A stretch of 36,849 nucleotides of DNA, taken from NCBI RefSeq assembly GCF_016901035.1, contig NZ_JAFEUF010000048.1, positions 1 to 36,849 on the forward strand. The letters are read 5' to 3'. The DNA comes from Streptomyces durocortorensis. GTDB lineage: Bacteria; Actinomycetota; Actinomycetes; Streptomycetales; Streptomycetaceae. Position 1 is the first letter of the stretch. The number at the start of each line of letters is the position of its first letter. Under the pieces are notes generated by a model. The model worked only from the letters and a program-made list of their open reading frames with translations, had not been told where the DNA came from and made no database searches. Positions 1 through 10,386 of the stretch are shown piece by piece. A program made the translations under genes and the position numbers.

Positions 1-2
1 CG

Positions 3-857
3 CCCAAGCCCGGCAAGCCCAGCCCGGGCCCCTCCAAGCCCGGCGGCGGAGACTCCACCAGCCCGAAGCCGAAGCCGCCCACCCCCAAGCCGACGCCGCC
101 GGCCGAGACCTTCGGCTCCCTGGAGAACGCGGGCACCGGCCCGCTGCGCGCCACCGCGGGCCAGGCGTTCGACGAGCGGGTCTCCGTCCGCGCCCGCAAC
201 GCGCTCGGCGCCCCGATGGCCAAGGTCCCCGTCACCTTCACCGTCACCGGGAAGACCGGCACGCTCTTCGCCGGCGGCAAGAAGTCCGTCACGGTACGGA
301 CCGGGGCCGACGGCACCGCCGTCGCGCCGGAGCTCCAGGCCGGCGAGAAGGCCGGGGAGTTCACCGTGACCGCCGTCGCGGGCACGGCCCGGCCGCGCAC
401 CCTGACGTACGCCGCGACCGTCACCGCCCGCCAGGCCGACGCGATCGCCCGCACCGACGAGAAGGCGCTCATCGCCGCCCCCGGCGAGAAGTTCGCGGAC
501 GCCGTCACCGTCAAGGCCACCTACCGGGACGACGTCGCGGCCGGAGTGGCCGTCACCGCCACCATGGTCAAGGACCGCCTGGGCATCATCGACAACGACA
601 AGGGCCCGTACTTCAAGGACGCGGACGGCAAGCCGGTCCGTACCCTCACCACGCTGACGACGGACGCCGAGGGGCAGCTCCGCCTCCCGGAGATCTTCGC
701 CGACGACAACGAGGGCACGTACCTGCTGCGCCTCACCACCGAGGGCGGCGCCTCGGTCGTCATCGAGCTGACCGTCGAGGCCCCGGAGGAAACGGCTCCG
801 GAGGAGCCGGCCGAGACCCCCGACGCGACGGAGACCCCCAAGGCCACCAAGCCCTGA
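3..857 (+). CDS. Secreted/surface protein with two Ig-like domains, 3' part only
   Basis: The reading frame is open to the left edge, so the gene starts outside the window; an ATG at 216 is internal. The visible part begins with a Pro/Lys/Gly/Ser-rich linker (about the first 35 residues), a typical extracellular spacer. Two beta-rich repeats of roughly 85-110 residues follow (about 120-420 and 430-780). Each opens with an alternating hydrophobic pattern and has a turn like GADGTA or TDAEGQ, which resembles bacterial Ig-like (Big_1/invasin-type) domains. The C-terminus is an acidic Glu/Pro/Thr tail without an LPXTG-type sorting signal or membrane anchor. This suggests binding or spacer modules of an exported protein; the catalytic or anchoring part, if any, is upstream. 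A strong terminator follows 29 bp after the stop. The domain type is inferred from pattern only. Confidence 0.7.
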   Translation, partial: PKPGKPSPGPSKPGGGDSTSPKPKPPTPKPTPPAETFGSLENAGTGPLRATAGQAFDERVSVRARNALGAPMAKVPVTFTVTGKTGTLFAGGKKSVTVRTGADGTAVAPELQAGEKAGEFTVTAVAGTARPRTLTYAATVTARQADAIARTDEKALIAAPGEKFADAVTVKATYRDDVAAGVAVTATMVKDRLGIIDNDKGPYFKDADGKPVRTLTTLTTDAEGQLRLPEIFADDNEGTYLLRLTTEGGASVVIELTVEAPEETAPEEPAETPDATETPKATKP

Positions 858-885
858 CCCCGCCGCACCGCACGGTCACCGCACA

Positions 886-931
886 GCACCCCGCAGCCCC
901 TCGGCCCCCCGGCCGAGGGGCTGCGGGGTGC
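886..931 (+). terminator. Strong intrinsic terminator
   Basis: Perfect 21-bp inverted repeat (886-906 with 911-931) around a CCCC loop, starting 29 bp after the stop of the Ig-like gene. There is no U-tract, which is usual for Streptomyces terminators. It separates that gene from the small membrane protein gene downstream. Confidence 0.85.
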
Positions 932-1040
932 CGCGGGGCTGTCCGCTCTGTTCTCATCTCGCGCCCCGGTTGCTACGGTGCCCCAGCCCTGACGACCCAT
1001 CAGGTCGCCGTCGTCGGATCACCGCCCCGGGAGGCCGAGC

Positions 1041-1178
1041 ATGCGTGCCCTCGTCGCCGCCGCCATCGGACTGGCCGCCGCCCTCGCGCTCGTGTTCACC
1101 GTCTCCGCCGTGGGCTCCCCGGCCGGGGAGACCTCGCCGAAACCCCTGCTGACCACCGTCCCGGGTCCGAAGCGATAA
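1041..1178 (+). CDS. SPW_0924-family small membrane protein (45 aa)
   Basis: Encodes 45 residues starting MRALVAAAIGLAAALALVFT and ending in a Pro/Thr-rich stretch (SPKPLLTTVPGPKR). Residues 3-25 form one hydrophobic segment, either a membrane anchor or an uncleaved signal. A GGGAGG ribosome site at 1028-1033 sits 7 bp before the ATG, and codon positions follow the local GC3 bias. From memory this matches a short Streptomyces family called SPW_0924, of unknown function and usually found beside a DUF3068 gene, as here (25 bp upstream of one). The two are probably co-transcribed. It is shorter than usual gene-finding cut-offs and easily missed. Confidence 0.75.
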   Translation: MRALVAAAIGLAAALALVFTVSAVGSPAGETSPKPLLTTVPGPKR

Positions 1179-1202
1179 CACCGCAGAGGAAGAGGTCACA
1201 CC

Positions 1203-2168
1203 ATGCGCCGCCGAGCCGGTCTCGTACTCCTGGCCTTCGCCGTGTTCTTCGCCGCCCTGTCACCGCTGCTGCGCTGGTACGCCTTCCCGCGCCTGGCCAA
1301 GATCCCGCCCAACCAGTACCAGGAAGTCGTCCTGGAGGCGAAGCCCGCGACCCTCCTCGACTACACCACCCTCAAGGCGAAGGAGGTCGAGAAGGTCACC
1401 ATCGTCCAGACGCTCAAGGGCAACGTGGAGGAGTCCGAGAAGATCGAGCGCAGCGCCGGACGCGACGTCGTCGTCTGGGACGCGCTCTCCTACATCCAGG
1501 GCCCCGACGGCAAGATGGTCTCCGCCATCCCCGAGCGCTACATCTTCGACGCCCACACCCAGGCCCCCGTCAACGCCACCGGCGAGATGGTCGACGGCGA
1601 CCCGGTCCGACGCGAGGGCATCGAGTTCAAGTGGCCCTTCCTCACCGAGAAACGGGACTACGCGTACTTCGACGCCCAGAGCCGCACCACCGCCCCCATC
1701 CACTACAAAGGCACCCGCACCTTCCGCGGCCTGGAGGTCTACTACTTCGAGCAGACCATCCCGTGGACCAAGGTCCCGATGCCGAAGAAGATGCCCATCG
1801 AGGGCGTCACCGCCGAGCAGATCGCGCAGACCGGCATGACCCGCTGGTACACCACCAAGCGCATGTTCTGGGTCGACCCCGTCACCGGCGCCCCCGTCAA
1901 CGGCGAGGAGATCCACACCGAGGAGCTGCGCGACGCCAAGAAGATGGGCATGTCCGAGGACACCGTCACCGCGTTCTCCGGCCATGTGAAGATGCGCGAG
2001 GACTACATCGCCGACACCGTCGACCTGGTGAAGTCCCAGCGCGTCCTGGTCCTCCTCCTCACCTCGTACCTGCCCTGGGGCTTCCTGGGCCTCGGTACCG
2101 GGCTGCTGGCGCTCGCGCTGTGGCTGGAGGCGCGGTCGCGGCGGCCGGACGGTGCTACGACCGCATGA
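1203..2168 (+). CDS. DUF3068 (PorA-like) membrane protein
   Basis: 321 residues. An N-terminal hydrophobic segment (about 5-22) and a C-terminal one (about 281-308, VLVLLLTSYLPWGFLGLG) flank a large hydrophilic domain, so the topology is a double-anchored protein with an extracytoplasmic middle. The family is DUF3068, sometimes labelled porin PorA family; the function in Streptomyces is unknown and it is not a demonstrated porin. The central domain has several aromatic-rich strands (KRDYAYFDAQ, GLEVYYFEQTIPWTK). The ATG has an AGAGG ribosome site at 1191-1195. It follows the small membrane protein gene by 24 bp and probably forms a two-gene unit. Its end lies inside a short tandem repeat and converges on the helicase gene. 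Confidence 0.85.
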   Translation: MRRRAGLVLLAFAVFFAALSPLLRWYAFPRLAKIPPNQYQEVVLEAKPATLLDYTTLKAKEVEKVTIVQTLKGNVEESEKIERSAGRDVVVWDALSYIQGPDGKMVSAIPERYIFDAHTQAPVNATGEMVDGDPVRREGIEFKWPFLTEKRDYAYFDAQSRTTAPIHYKGTRTFRGLEVYYFEQTIPWTKVPMPKKMPIEGVTAEQIAQTGMTRWYTTKRMFWVDPVTGAPVNGEEIHTEELRDAKKMGMSEDTVTAFSGHVKMREDYIADTVDLVKSQRVLVLLLTSYLPWGFLGLGTGLLALALWLEARSRRPDGATTA

Positions 2169-2203
2169 CCGGACGGCGCCACGACCGCTTGAGGCGTGCG
2201 GTG

Positions 2204-2217
<14 letters not shown>
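2151..2217. repeat. 25-bp tandem repeat spanning two convergent stop codons
   Basis: Three imperfect copies of a unit with core ACGACCGCNTGA: 2151-2168, 2175-2192 and 2200-2217, the last two exactly 25 bp apart and both followed by GGCGNGCGG. The stop of the DUF3068 gene lies in the first copy and the stop of the minus-strand helicase (2204-2206) lies in the third. The gap between the genes is therefore made by local duplication. Confidence 0.75.
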
Positions 2218-4789
<2,572 letters not shown>

Positions 4790-4827
4790 GTCCCCAGTGT
4801 CGTACGGGGCGGACGCGGGCCGGACGG

Positions 4828-5676
4828 TCAGTCCCGCTCGCAGACGAAGATCGCCGTGCCCGGGATCAGGTTGCCCCGGAGGGGGGACCAGCCGCCCCAC
4901 TCCTGGTTGTTCCAGGCGGGCCATTCCGGTTCGACCAGGTCGACGAGCCGGAAACCGCCCGCGACCACGTCGCGGATCCGGTCGCCGAGCGTGCGGTGGT
5001 GTTCCACATAGACGGCGTCGCCGGCCTCGTCCTGCTCGACGTAGGGGACGCGGTCGAAGTAGGAGGCGGCGACGGACAGACCCTCGGGCCCTGGCTCGTC
5101 CGGGAACGCCCAGCGGATCGGGTGCGTCACGGAGAACACCCAGCGCCCGCCGGGCCGCAGCACCCGGTGGACCTCGCGGAAGACCCGTACGGGGTCGGCG
5201 ACGAACGGCACCGCCCCGTACGCGGAACAGGCCAGGTCGAAGGAGGCGTCCCGGAAGGGCAGCCGGCCCGCGTCCGCCTCCACCAGGGGGAGCCCTTCGC
5301 CGATGCGCAGGGCGTGCTGGAGCTGGCGGTGGGAGAGGTCCAGTGCCACCGGGCGGGCGCCCTGGGCGGCCAGCCAGCGCGAGCACTGGGCGGCCCCGGC
5401 CCCGATCTCCAGGACGTCGAGGCCCTTGAGGGAGGCGGCGGACCCCAGCAGACCCGCCTCGGCCTCGTCGAGCCCCTCCGGGCCCCAGACGAAGCGGTCG
5501 TCCCCCAGGAAGCCGCCGTGGTCGCTCTGGTACTCGTCGGCGTTGCGGTCCCACCAGCCGCGGCTGGCCCGACTGCTCTCGGCCTCGTCCGCCGCCCGGC
5601 GCGTGGCCTCCGGCTCCGGGGACTCTGCGGGTTGTCGGGGTTCCGAGGAGTAGGTCCCGTGGATCTCTTGGCTCAT
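4828..5676 (-). CDS. Class I SAM-dependent methyltransferase
   Basis: 282 residues. A charged, low-complexity N-terminus (about 1-40) precedes a Rossmann-type methyltransferase domain with motif I LEIGAGAAQCSRWLA (about 93-107), an acidic ribose-binding residue at the end of beta 2 (VALDLS), and a post-motif LRPGGRWVFSVTHPIRWAF. The pattern is of the Methyltransf_11/UbiE-like type for small molecules; the substrate cannot be read from sequence. The ATG at 5676 gives a full-length domain. hrpB follows 38 bp downstream on the same strand. Upstream lies a 400-bp region shared with the divergent rpsA promoter. Confidence 0.85.
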   Translation of the reverse strand: MSQEIHGTYSSEPRQPAESPEPEATRRAADEAESSRASRGWWDRNADEYQSDHGGFLGDDRFVWGPEGLDEAEAGLLGSAASLKGLDVLEIGAGAAQCSRWLAAQGARPVALDLSHRQLQHALRIGEGLPLVEADAGRLPFRDASFDLACSAYGAVPFVADPVRVFREVHRVLRPGGRWVFSVTHPIRWAFPDEPGPEGLSVAASYFDRVPYVEQDEAGDAVYVEHHRTLGDRIRDVVAGGFRLVDLVEPEWPAWNNQEWGGWSPLRGNLIPGTAIFVCERD

Positions 5677-5730
5677 CGTGCCCGTCGTTGTAGTTTGCCT
5701 TCACCCGCCGCGTGCGGTCCGTACCAGGGG

Positions 5731-5747
5731 CGTACCCCGGGGGTACG
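5731..5747. promoter_or_regulatory. 17-bp perfect palindrome, possible operator
   Basis: Arms CGTACCC and GGGTACG around CGG, 55 bp upstream of the minus-strand methyltransferase start. It could be an operator for that gene; no regulator can be assigned. Confidence 0.4.
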
Positions 5748-5773
5748 GAGGCGTGCCCGCGGCGCCGTGCCGT

Positions 5774-5806
5774 AGTGTTCTCGGGCCGATGTGGCCTCGG
5801 AGAACA
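5774..5806. promoter_or_regulatory. Hairpin between methyltransferase and rpsA promoters
   Basis: Perfect 8-bp outer arms (GTGTTCTC / GAGAACAC) with an inner GGCC/GGCC stem and a GATGT loop. It lies between the divergent genes, about 50 bp upstream of the rpsA -35 element. It could be a regulator site or a transcription boundary. Confidence 0.45.
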
Positions 5807-5857
5807 CGAGTTGTGCCGGGATTGGGGCGATGTGCCCCGGGTGTGCGCCTTCGCGCA

Positions 5858-5886
5858 TTGACCCTGTCCGGCTGCCCCCGTATGCT
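5858..5886 (+). promoter_or_regulatory. rpsA promoter (sigma-HrdB type)
   Basis: TTGACC (5858-5863), a 17-bp spacer, then TATGCT (5881-5886), an almost ideal housekeeping promoter for a ribosomal protein gene. Transcription should start near 5893, giving a leader of about 190 nt. Confidence 0.75.
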
Positions 5887-5892
5887 ACAAGT

Positions 5893-6085
5893 TGCGCTGC
5901 GAGCCTGCGCGCCTCAGACCTAGCAGGCCGCGCTCGCGTCTGTTGCATGTCCCCTCGGTTGTCGAGGCGTCTCTCCGGAAACGGATTGCGCGCCTTCCAG
6001 GCTGTCCGGCTTCTGCAGATGGCGATAAGGGCTTTCGGCGTAGCAGTACCTACGACTCTCTGTCCGTACCGGAGCCCTTTCCCAC
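5893..6085 (+). other. Long 5' leader of rpsA
   Basis: About 190 nt with no convincing small gene. It contains a short hairpin at 5953-5967 (CCTCG / CGAGG). Only a weak GGAG lies 11 nt before the start codon. A long leader and a poor Shine-Dalgarno are known features of S1 mRNAs, where S1 represses its own translation; that this applies here is an inference. Confidence 0.5.
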
Positions 6086-7603
6086 ATGACGAGCAGCACC
6101 GAGACCACCGCCACCACTCCGCAGGTTGCGGTCAACGACATCGGCGACGCGGACGCGTTCCTCGCGGCGATCGACGAGACGATCAAGTACTTCAACGACG
6201 GCGATATCGTTGACGGTGTCATCGTCAAGGTTGACCGGGACGAGGTTCTCCTCGACATCGGTTACAAGACCGAAGGTGTCATCCCGAGCCGCGAGCTCTC
6301 GATCAAGCACGACGTCGACCCGAACGAGGTCGTCAAGGTCGGCGACGAGATCGAGGCCCTGGTTCTCCAGAAGGAGGACAAGGAAGGCCGCCTGATCCTC
6401 TCGAAGAAGCGCGCTCAGTACGAGCGTGCCTGGGGCACCATCGAGAAGATCAAGGAAGAAGACGGCATCGTCACCGGTACCGTCATCGAGGTCGTCAAGG
6501 GTGGTCTCATCCTCGACATCGGCCTCCGCGGCTTCCTCCCGGCGTCCCTCGTCGAGATGCGTCGTGTCCGCGACCTCCAGCCCTACGTGGGCAAGGAGCT
6601 CGAGGCGAAGATCATCGAGCTGGACAAGAACCGCAACAACGTGGTCCTGTCCCGCCGTGCCTGGCTCGAGCAGACCCAGTCCGAGGTGCGCCAGACGTTC
6701 CTCACCACCCTGCAGAAGGGTCAGGTCCGCTCCGGCGTCGTCTCCTCGATCGTCAACTTCGGTGCCTTCGTGGACCTGGGTGGCGTCGACGGTCTCGTGC
6801 ACGTCTCCGAGCTGTCCTGGAAGCACATCGACCACCCCTCCGAGGTTGTCGAGGTCGGCCAGGAAGTCACCGTCGAGGTCCTCGACGTCGACATGGACCG
6901 CGAGCGCGTCTCCCTGTCGCTCAAGGCGACGCAGGAAGACCCGTGGCAGCAGTTCGCCCGGACGCACCAGATCGGTCAGGTCGTCCCGGGTAAGGTCACC
7001 AAGCTCGTTCCGTTCGGTGCGTTCGTCCGCGTCGACGAGGGCATCGAGGGCCTGGTCCACATCTCCGAGCTGGCCGAGCGCCACGTGGAGATCCCGGAGC
7101 AGGTCGTCCAGGTCAACGACGAGATCTTCGTCAAGGTCATCGACATCGACCTCGAGCGTCGTCGCATCAGCCTCTCGCTGAAGCAGGCCAACGAGTCCTT
7201 CGGTGGCGACCCGGCCTCGGTCGAGTTCGACCCGACGCTGTACGGCATGGCCGCGTCGTACGACGACCAGGGCAACTACATCTACCCCGAGGGCTTCGAC
7301 CCCGAGACCAACGACTGGCTCGAGGGCTTCGAGTCGCAGCGCGAGGTCTGGGAGACCCAGTACGCCGAGGCGCAGCAGCGCTTCGAGCAGCACCAGGCCC
7401 AGGTCATCAAGTCCCGCGAGGCCGACGAGGCCGCTGCGGCCGAGGGCGCTGCTGCCCCGGCCGGCGCTGCTCCGGCCGCCTCCGGCGGCAGCGGTGGCGG
7501 CGGCGGTTCGTACTCCTCGGAGTCGGCGGACAACTCCGGCGCCCTGGCGTCGGACGAGGCCCTTGCCGCGCTGCGCGAGAAGCTCGCGGGCGGCCAGAGC
7601 TGA
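6086..7603 (+). CDS. rpsA: 30S ribosomal protein S1
   Basis: 505 residues. It binds mRNA on the small ribosomal subunit and helps start translation. Four S1 (OB-fold) RNA-binding domains are visible at about 38-109, 120-190, 211-280 and 297-366, the last two with the typical FGAFVDLG and FGAFVRVDEG motifs. Four domains is the actinobacterial form (six in E. coli). The tail after about 400 is disordered, rich in Ala and Gly, with a Gly-Ser stretch. It is preceded by a strong promoter and long leader and followed by a clear terminator, so it is probably monocistronic. Codon use is less GC-extreme than its neighbours (more GTT, GGT, CGT), as expected for a highly expressed gene. Confidence 0.98.
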   Translation: MTSSTETTATTPQVAVNDIGDADAFLAAIDETIKYFNDGDIVDGVIVKVDRDEVLLDIGYKTEGVIPSRELSIKHDVDPNEVVKVGDEIEALVLQKEDKEGRLILSKKRAQYERAWGTIEKIKEEDGIVTGTVIEVVKGGLILDIGLRGFLPASLVEMRRVRDLQPYVGKELEAKIIELDKNRNNVVLSRRAWLEQTQSEVRQTFLTTLQKGQVRSGVVSSIVNFGAFVDLGGVDGLVHVSELSWKHIDHPSEVVEVGQEVTVEVLDVDMDRERVSLSLKATQEDPWQQFARTHQIGQVVPGKVTKLVPFGAFVRVDEGIEGLVHISELAERHVEIPEQVVQVNDEIFVKVIDIDLERRRISLSLKQANESFGGDPASVEFDPTLYGMAASYDDQGNYIYPEGFDPETNDWLEGFESQREVWETQYAEAQQRFEQHQAQVIKSREADEAAAAEGAAAPAGAAPAASGGSGGGGGSYSSESADNSGALASDEALAALREKLAGGQS

Positions 7604-7651
7604 CGCTCTGACCCCGGCGGCTCATCGGCTGCAGCAGCTGTAGAGCGTTGA

Positions 7652-7689
7652 GAGTGAGGCCCGTTCCCTCCGGGGGGCGGGCCTCACTC
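7652..7689 (+). terminator. rpsA terminator
   Basis: Perfect 12-bp inverted repeat, GAGTGAGGCCCG (7652-7663) with CGGGCCTCACTC (7678-7689) and a 14-nt GC-rich loop, 48 bp after the rpsA stop. Confidence 0.9.
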
Positions 7690-7812
7690 GCGTATACGGG
7701 TGCCTGGAGCGACGTCGGACGCGATGAAGCGCCTTGGCGCTCACCGCAGTTGATGTGCCGTGACCCGGCGTCCCCGGGGAAAGATCAGGGCGGGGGGAAT
7801 GCCCGTGCGGCC

Positions 7813-7840
7813 CCTCGTGTTCTTGCCTAGGAACACGAGG
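7813..7840 (+). promoter_or_regulatory. Hairpin abutting the ribosome site of the PAC2 gene
   Basis: Perfect 10-bp arms CCTCGTGTTC (7813-7822) and GAACACGAGG (7831-7840) with an 8-nt loop. The 3' arm runs directly into the AGGAG ribosome site (7841-7845) of the GTG start at 7854. It could affect translation or act as an operator; it is too far from rpsA to be its terminator. Confidence 0.55.
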
Positions 7841-7853
7841 AGGAGCGGTAACC

Positions 7854-8792
7854 GTGCCTGATCCGCAGAGTTTGTACGAATGGGAGCCGAAGGGCCTGGC
7901 CGTCGTCGACATGGCGTTGGCGCAGGAGTCGGCCGGCCTGGTCATGCTCTACCACTTCGACGGCTACATCGACGCGGGCGAGACCGGCGAGCAGATCGTT
8001 GAGGGCCTGCTGGAGACGCTGCCGCACCAGGTCGTCGCACGCTTCGACCACGACCGGCTCGTCGACTACCGCGCACGGCGCCCCCTGCTCACCTTCCGGC
8101 GCGACCGCTGGGCGTCCTTCGAGGCGCCCACACTGGAGGTCCGGGTGGTCCAGGACGCCACCGGAGCGCCCTTCCTGCTGCTGTCGGGCCCGGAGCCGGA
8201 CGTGGAGTGGGAGCGGTTCGCCGCCGCCGTCGAGCAGATCGTCGAGCGCCTCGGGGTCCGGCTCGCGGTGAACTTCCACGGCATCCCGATGGGCGTCCCG
8301 CACACCCGCCCCGTCGGTATCACCCCGCACGGCAACCGCACCGACCTGATGCCCGGCCACCGCAGCCCCTTCGACGAGGCCCAGGTGCCCGGTTCCGCCG
8401 AGGCCCTGGTCGAGTACCGGCTGATGGAGTCCGGCCACGACGTCCTCGGGGTCGCCACCCACGTACCGCACTACGTCGCCCGCTCCGCCTACCCGGACGC
8501 GGCACTGACCGCGCTGGAAGCGATCACCGCGGCGACCGGTCTGGTGCTGCCCGCCCTCGCGCACTCCCTGCGCACCGAGGCGCACCGCACGCAGACCGAG
8601 ATCGACCGGCAGATCGGCCAGGGCGACGAGGAGCTCGTCTCCCTCGTCGAGGGCCTTGAGCACCAGTACGACGCCGTCGCCGGCTCCGAGACGCGCGGCA
8701 ACCTCGTCGCCGAGCCGGTGGACCTGCCGTCCGCCGACGAGATCGGCCGCGAGTTCGAGCGGTTCCTCGCCGAGCGGGAGGGCGAGGGCTGA
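7854..8792 (+). CDS. PAC2-family protein
   Basis: 312 residues, GTG start with AGGAGCGG at 7841-7848. It belongs to the PAC2 (proteasome assembly chaperone 2-like, DUF75) family, which is widespread in actinobacteria. Supporting segments are the N-terminal [20 protein letters not shown], the [11 protein letters not shown] strand, [24 protein letters not shown] and a C-terminal helical part with Glu-rich ends. The name comes from eukaryotic proteasome assembly factors; the actinobacterial role is not established, though Streptomyces has proteasomes. It lies between rpsA and coaE, 31 bp before coaE, and may be co-transcribed with it. A hairpin covers the approach to its ribosome site. Confidence 0.85.
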   Translation: MPDPQSLYEWEPKGLAVVDMALAQESAGLVMLYHFDGYIDAGETGEQIVEGLLETLPHQVVARFDHDRLVDYRARRPLLTFRRDRWASFEAPTLEVRVVQDATGAPFLLLSGPEPDVEWERFAAAVEQIVERLGVRLAVNFHGIPMGVPHTRPVGITPHGNRTDLMPGHRSPFDEAQVPGSAEALVEYRLMESGHDVLGVATHVPHYVARSAYPDAALTALEAITAATGLVLPALAHSLRTEAHRTQTEIDRQIGQGDEELVSLVEGLEHQYDAVAGSETRGNLVAEPVDLPSADEIGREFERFLAEREGEG

Positions 8793-8823
8793 GCGCCCCC
8801 GCCCGGCCCGTAGGCTGCGGCCC

Positions 8824-9429
8824 ATGCTGAAAGTGGGCCTGACCGGCGGCATCGGCGCCGGCAAGAGCGAAGTGTCGCGGCTGCTCGTCTCGTACGGCGC
8901 GGTCCTCATCGACTCCGACCGGATCTCCCGCGAGGTCGTCGAGCCCGGGACACCCGGACTCGCGGCCGTCGTCGAGGAGTTCGGGCCGGGCGTCCTGACC
9001 GCCGAAGGCACCCTGGACCGCCCGGCGCTCGGCGCGCTCGTCTTCGCCGACGACGACCGCCGGGCCGCCCTCAACACGATCGTCCACCCCCTGGTCGGCG
9101 CCCGCGCCGCCGAACTGGAGCGGGCGGCCCCCGAGGACGCCGTCGTCGTCCACGACGTCCCCCTCCTCACCGAGAACGGGCTCGCCCCCTTCTACGACGT
9201 GGTCGTCGTCGTCGACGCCTCCGCCGAGACCCAGCTCGACCGGCTCGTGACGCTCCGCGGAATGACGGAGTCCGACGCCCGTGCCAGGATGGCCGCCCAG
9301 GCCACTCGCGAGCAGCGCCGGGCCGTCGCCGACCTGATCGTGGACAACGACGGTCCGCGCGAGGCGCTGGACGCACAGGTCCGCGCGGTCTGGGAGGAAC
9401 TGCTCCGCAGGGCCGCCGCCACCGGCTGA
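8824..9429 (+). CDS. coaE: Dephospho-CoA kinase
   Basis: 201 residues, the normal length. It phosphorylates the 3'-hydroxyl of dephospho-CoA, the last step of coenzyme A synthesis, in the cytoplasm. The N-terminus has the P-loop [13 protein letters not shown] (about 5-17), followed by [10 protein letters not shown] (substrate/Mg binding), HPLVGARA, the DVPLLTENG segment characteristic of the family, and a C-terminal lid helix region with IVDNDG. The ATG at 8824 gives the exact family N-terminus. TAGGCT at 8811-8816, 7 bp before the ATG, suggests an additional leaderless start. Upstream open frame is shadow. Confidence 0.96.
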   Translation: MLKVGLTGGIGAGKSEVSRLLVSYGAVLIDSDRISREVVEPGTPGLAAVVEEFGPGVLTAEGTLDRPALGALVFADDDRRAALNTIVHPLVGARAAELERAAPEDAVVVHDVPLLTENGLAPFYDVVVVVDASAETQLDRLVTLRGMTESDARARMAAQATREQRRAVADLIVDNDGPREALDAQVRAVWEELLRRAAATG

Positions 9430-9549
9430 GCAGGTGTGTCCGGGGACGTCCCGGCCGGAATACCGGAGCCGGGGCGGGCGTTGGACACGCGCGAGGAAGC
9501 GGACGGTGGAACGCGCGAGGCGCGCGTGAGGAGAAGGAAGGACTGGGCC

Positions 9550-9918
9550 GTGCCCGAGAGGAACCCGGAGACCGACGTCATCGACTTCCGTGCGGCCGAG
9601 CACCTGCTCGACGCCCGGGATCCCCGGGGCGCGATCAAGCTGCTCGACTCGGTGATCGCCGCCCATCCGGAGAACACCGCCGCCCGGCTGCTCCGGGCCC
9701 GCTCCTTCTTCGCCGCCGCCCAACTGCGCCCTGCCGAGCTGGAGTTCGAGCTCGTGCTGGAGCGTGAGCCGGACAACGCGTTCGCCCACTTCGCCCTGGC
9801 CCGCACCTTCGAACGGTCCGGCAACCCGGAGCGGGCGACCCGCCACTTCCGCCTGGCGGCGGCGCTGGATCCGAAGCCGGAGTACCTGCGGGCCGCGAAG
9901 TTCGACGAGCGGGACTGA
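9550..9918 (+). CDS. Tetratricopeptide repeat protein
   Basis: 122 residues from the GTG at 9550, which has an AAGGAAGGA ribosome site (9534-9542). An earlier in-frame ATG at 9436 would add a charged extension without family support. Three helical TPR-like units: AAEHLLDARDPRGAIKLLDSVIAAHPEN, AARLLRARSFFAAAQLRPAELEFELVLEREPDN and AFAHFALARTFERSGNPERATRHFRLAAALDP. These are protein-binding scaffolds; the partner is unknown. It lies just downstream of coaE in the same direction, a placement I recall as conserved in Streptomyces. Confidence 0.85.
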   Translation: MPERNPETDVIDFRAAEHLLDARDPRGAIKLLDSVIAAHPENTAARLLRARSFFAAAQLRPAELEFELVLEREPDNAFAHFALARTFERSGNPERATRHFRLAAALDPKPEYLRAAKFDERD

Positions 9919-9948
9919 CGAGCGGGACCGAGGGGGCGCAGGGCCCGT

Positions 9949-10290
9949 TCAGGGCCGTCCGGAGGAGGGGCCGGTTCCTCCGCCACCCGGCCGGCCGCCG
10001 TCCGCCCCGGGTTTCGGCCGGCGCGGGCGGCCGTCGCCGTGGTCCGGTTCGTACGGCGGGACGTCACGGCCCGGCTGGTAGTGCGGACCCTGGCGCATGC
10101 GGTACGTGATCACGCAGAGGTCCACCACCGCGAGCAGCAGCACCACCGCACAGGCCGCCGCCCAGCCGGGCCGCCCGTTCAGCGCGAAGGCCACCAGGCC
10201 GAACAGGGCCCAGGCCATTCCCCACAGGCTCAGCCAGAGCCGCATCCGGAGGGGACTGCGGGCGGTCGCGGGTTCACTGCCCGTACGCAT
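9949..10290 (-). CDS. DUF6343 small membrane protein
   Basis: 113 residues from the ATG at 10290, preceded by GAGGTG. A longer frame to 10362 exists but the family begins MRTGSEPATARSPLRMRLW. Two hydrophobic segments at about 20-38 and 43-63 make two membrane passes, then a motif QGPHYQPGRDVPPYEPDHG and a disordered Gly/Pro-rich tail. The match to DUF6343 is from memory; the function is unknown. It is transcribed divergently from the methyltransferase gene at 10387. Confidence 0.8.
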   Translation of the reverse strand: MRTGSEPATARSPLRMRLWLSLWGMAWALFGLVAFALNGRPGWAAACAVVLLLAVVDLCVITYRMRQGPHYQPGRDVPPYEPDHGDGRPRRPKPGADGGRPGGGGTGPSSGRP

Positions 10291-10386
10291 GGCGATCACC
10301 TCACTCACCAGCATGGACCCGGCCGGCGGCGGACGGAACACCGGCGGGGCGGGGAACCGCACCCGGCGACGGCTCGTTCTTCCCGC

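Noticed and set aside
928..1152. 74-codon plus-strand frame over the small membrane protein
   Set aside because: It is out of frame with the supported 1041-1178 gene, is Pro/Arg/Ser-rich and lacks a ribosome site.
6050..7393. 447-codon minus-strand frame opposite rpsA
   Set aside because: Mirror of S1 codons (LDDLDD, DVVLD repeats), no family features.
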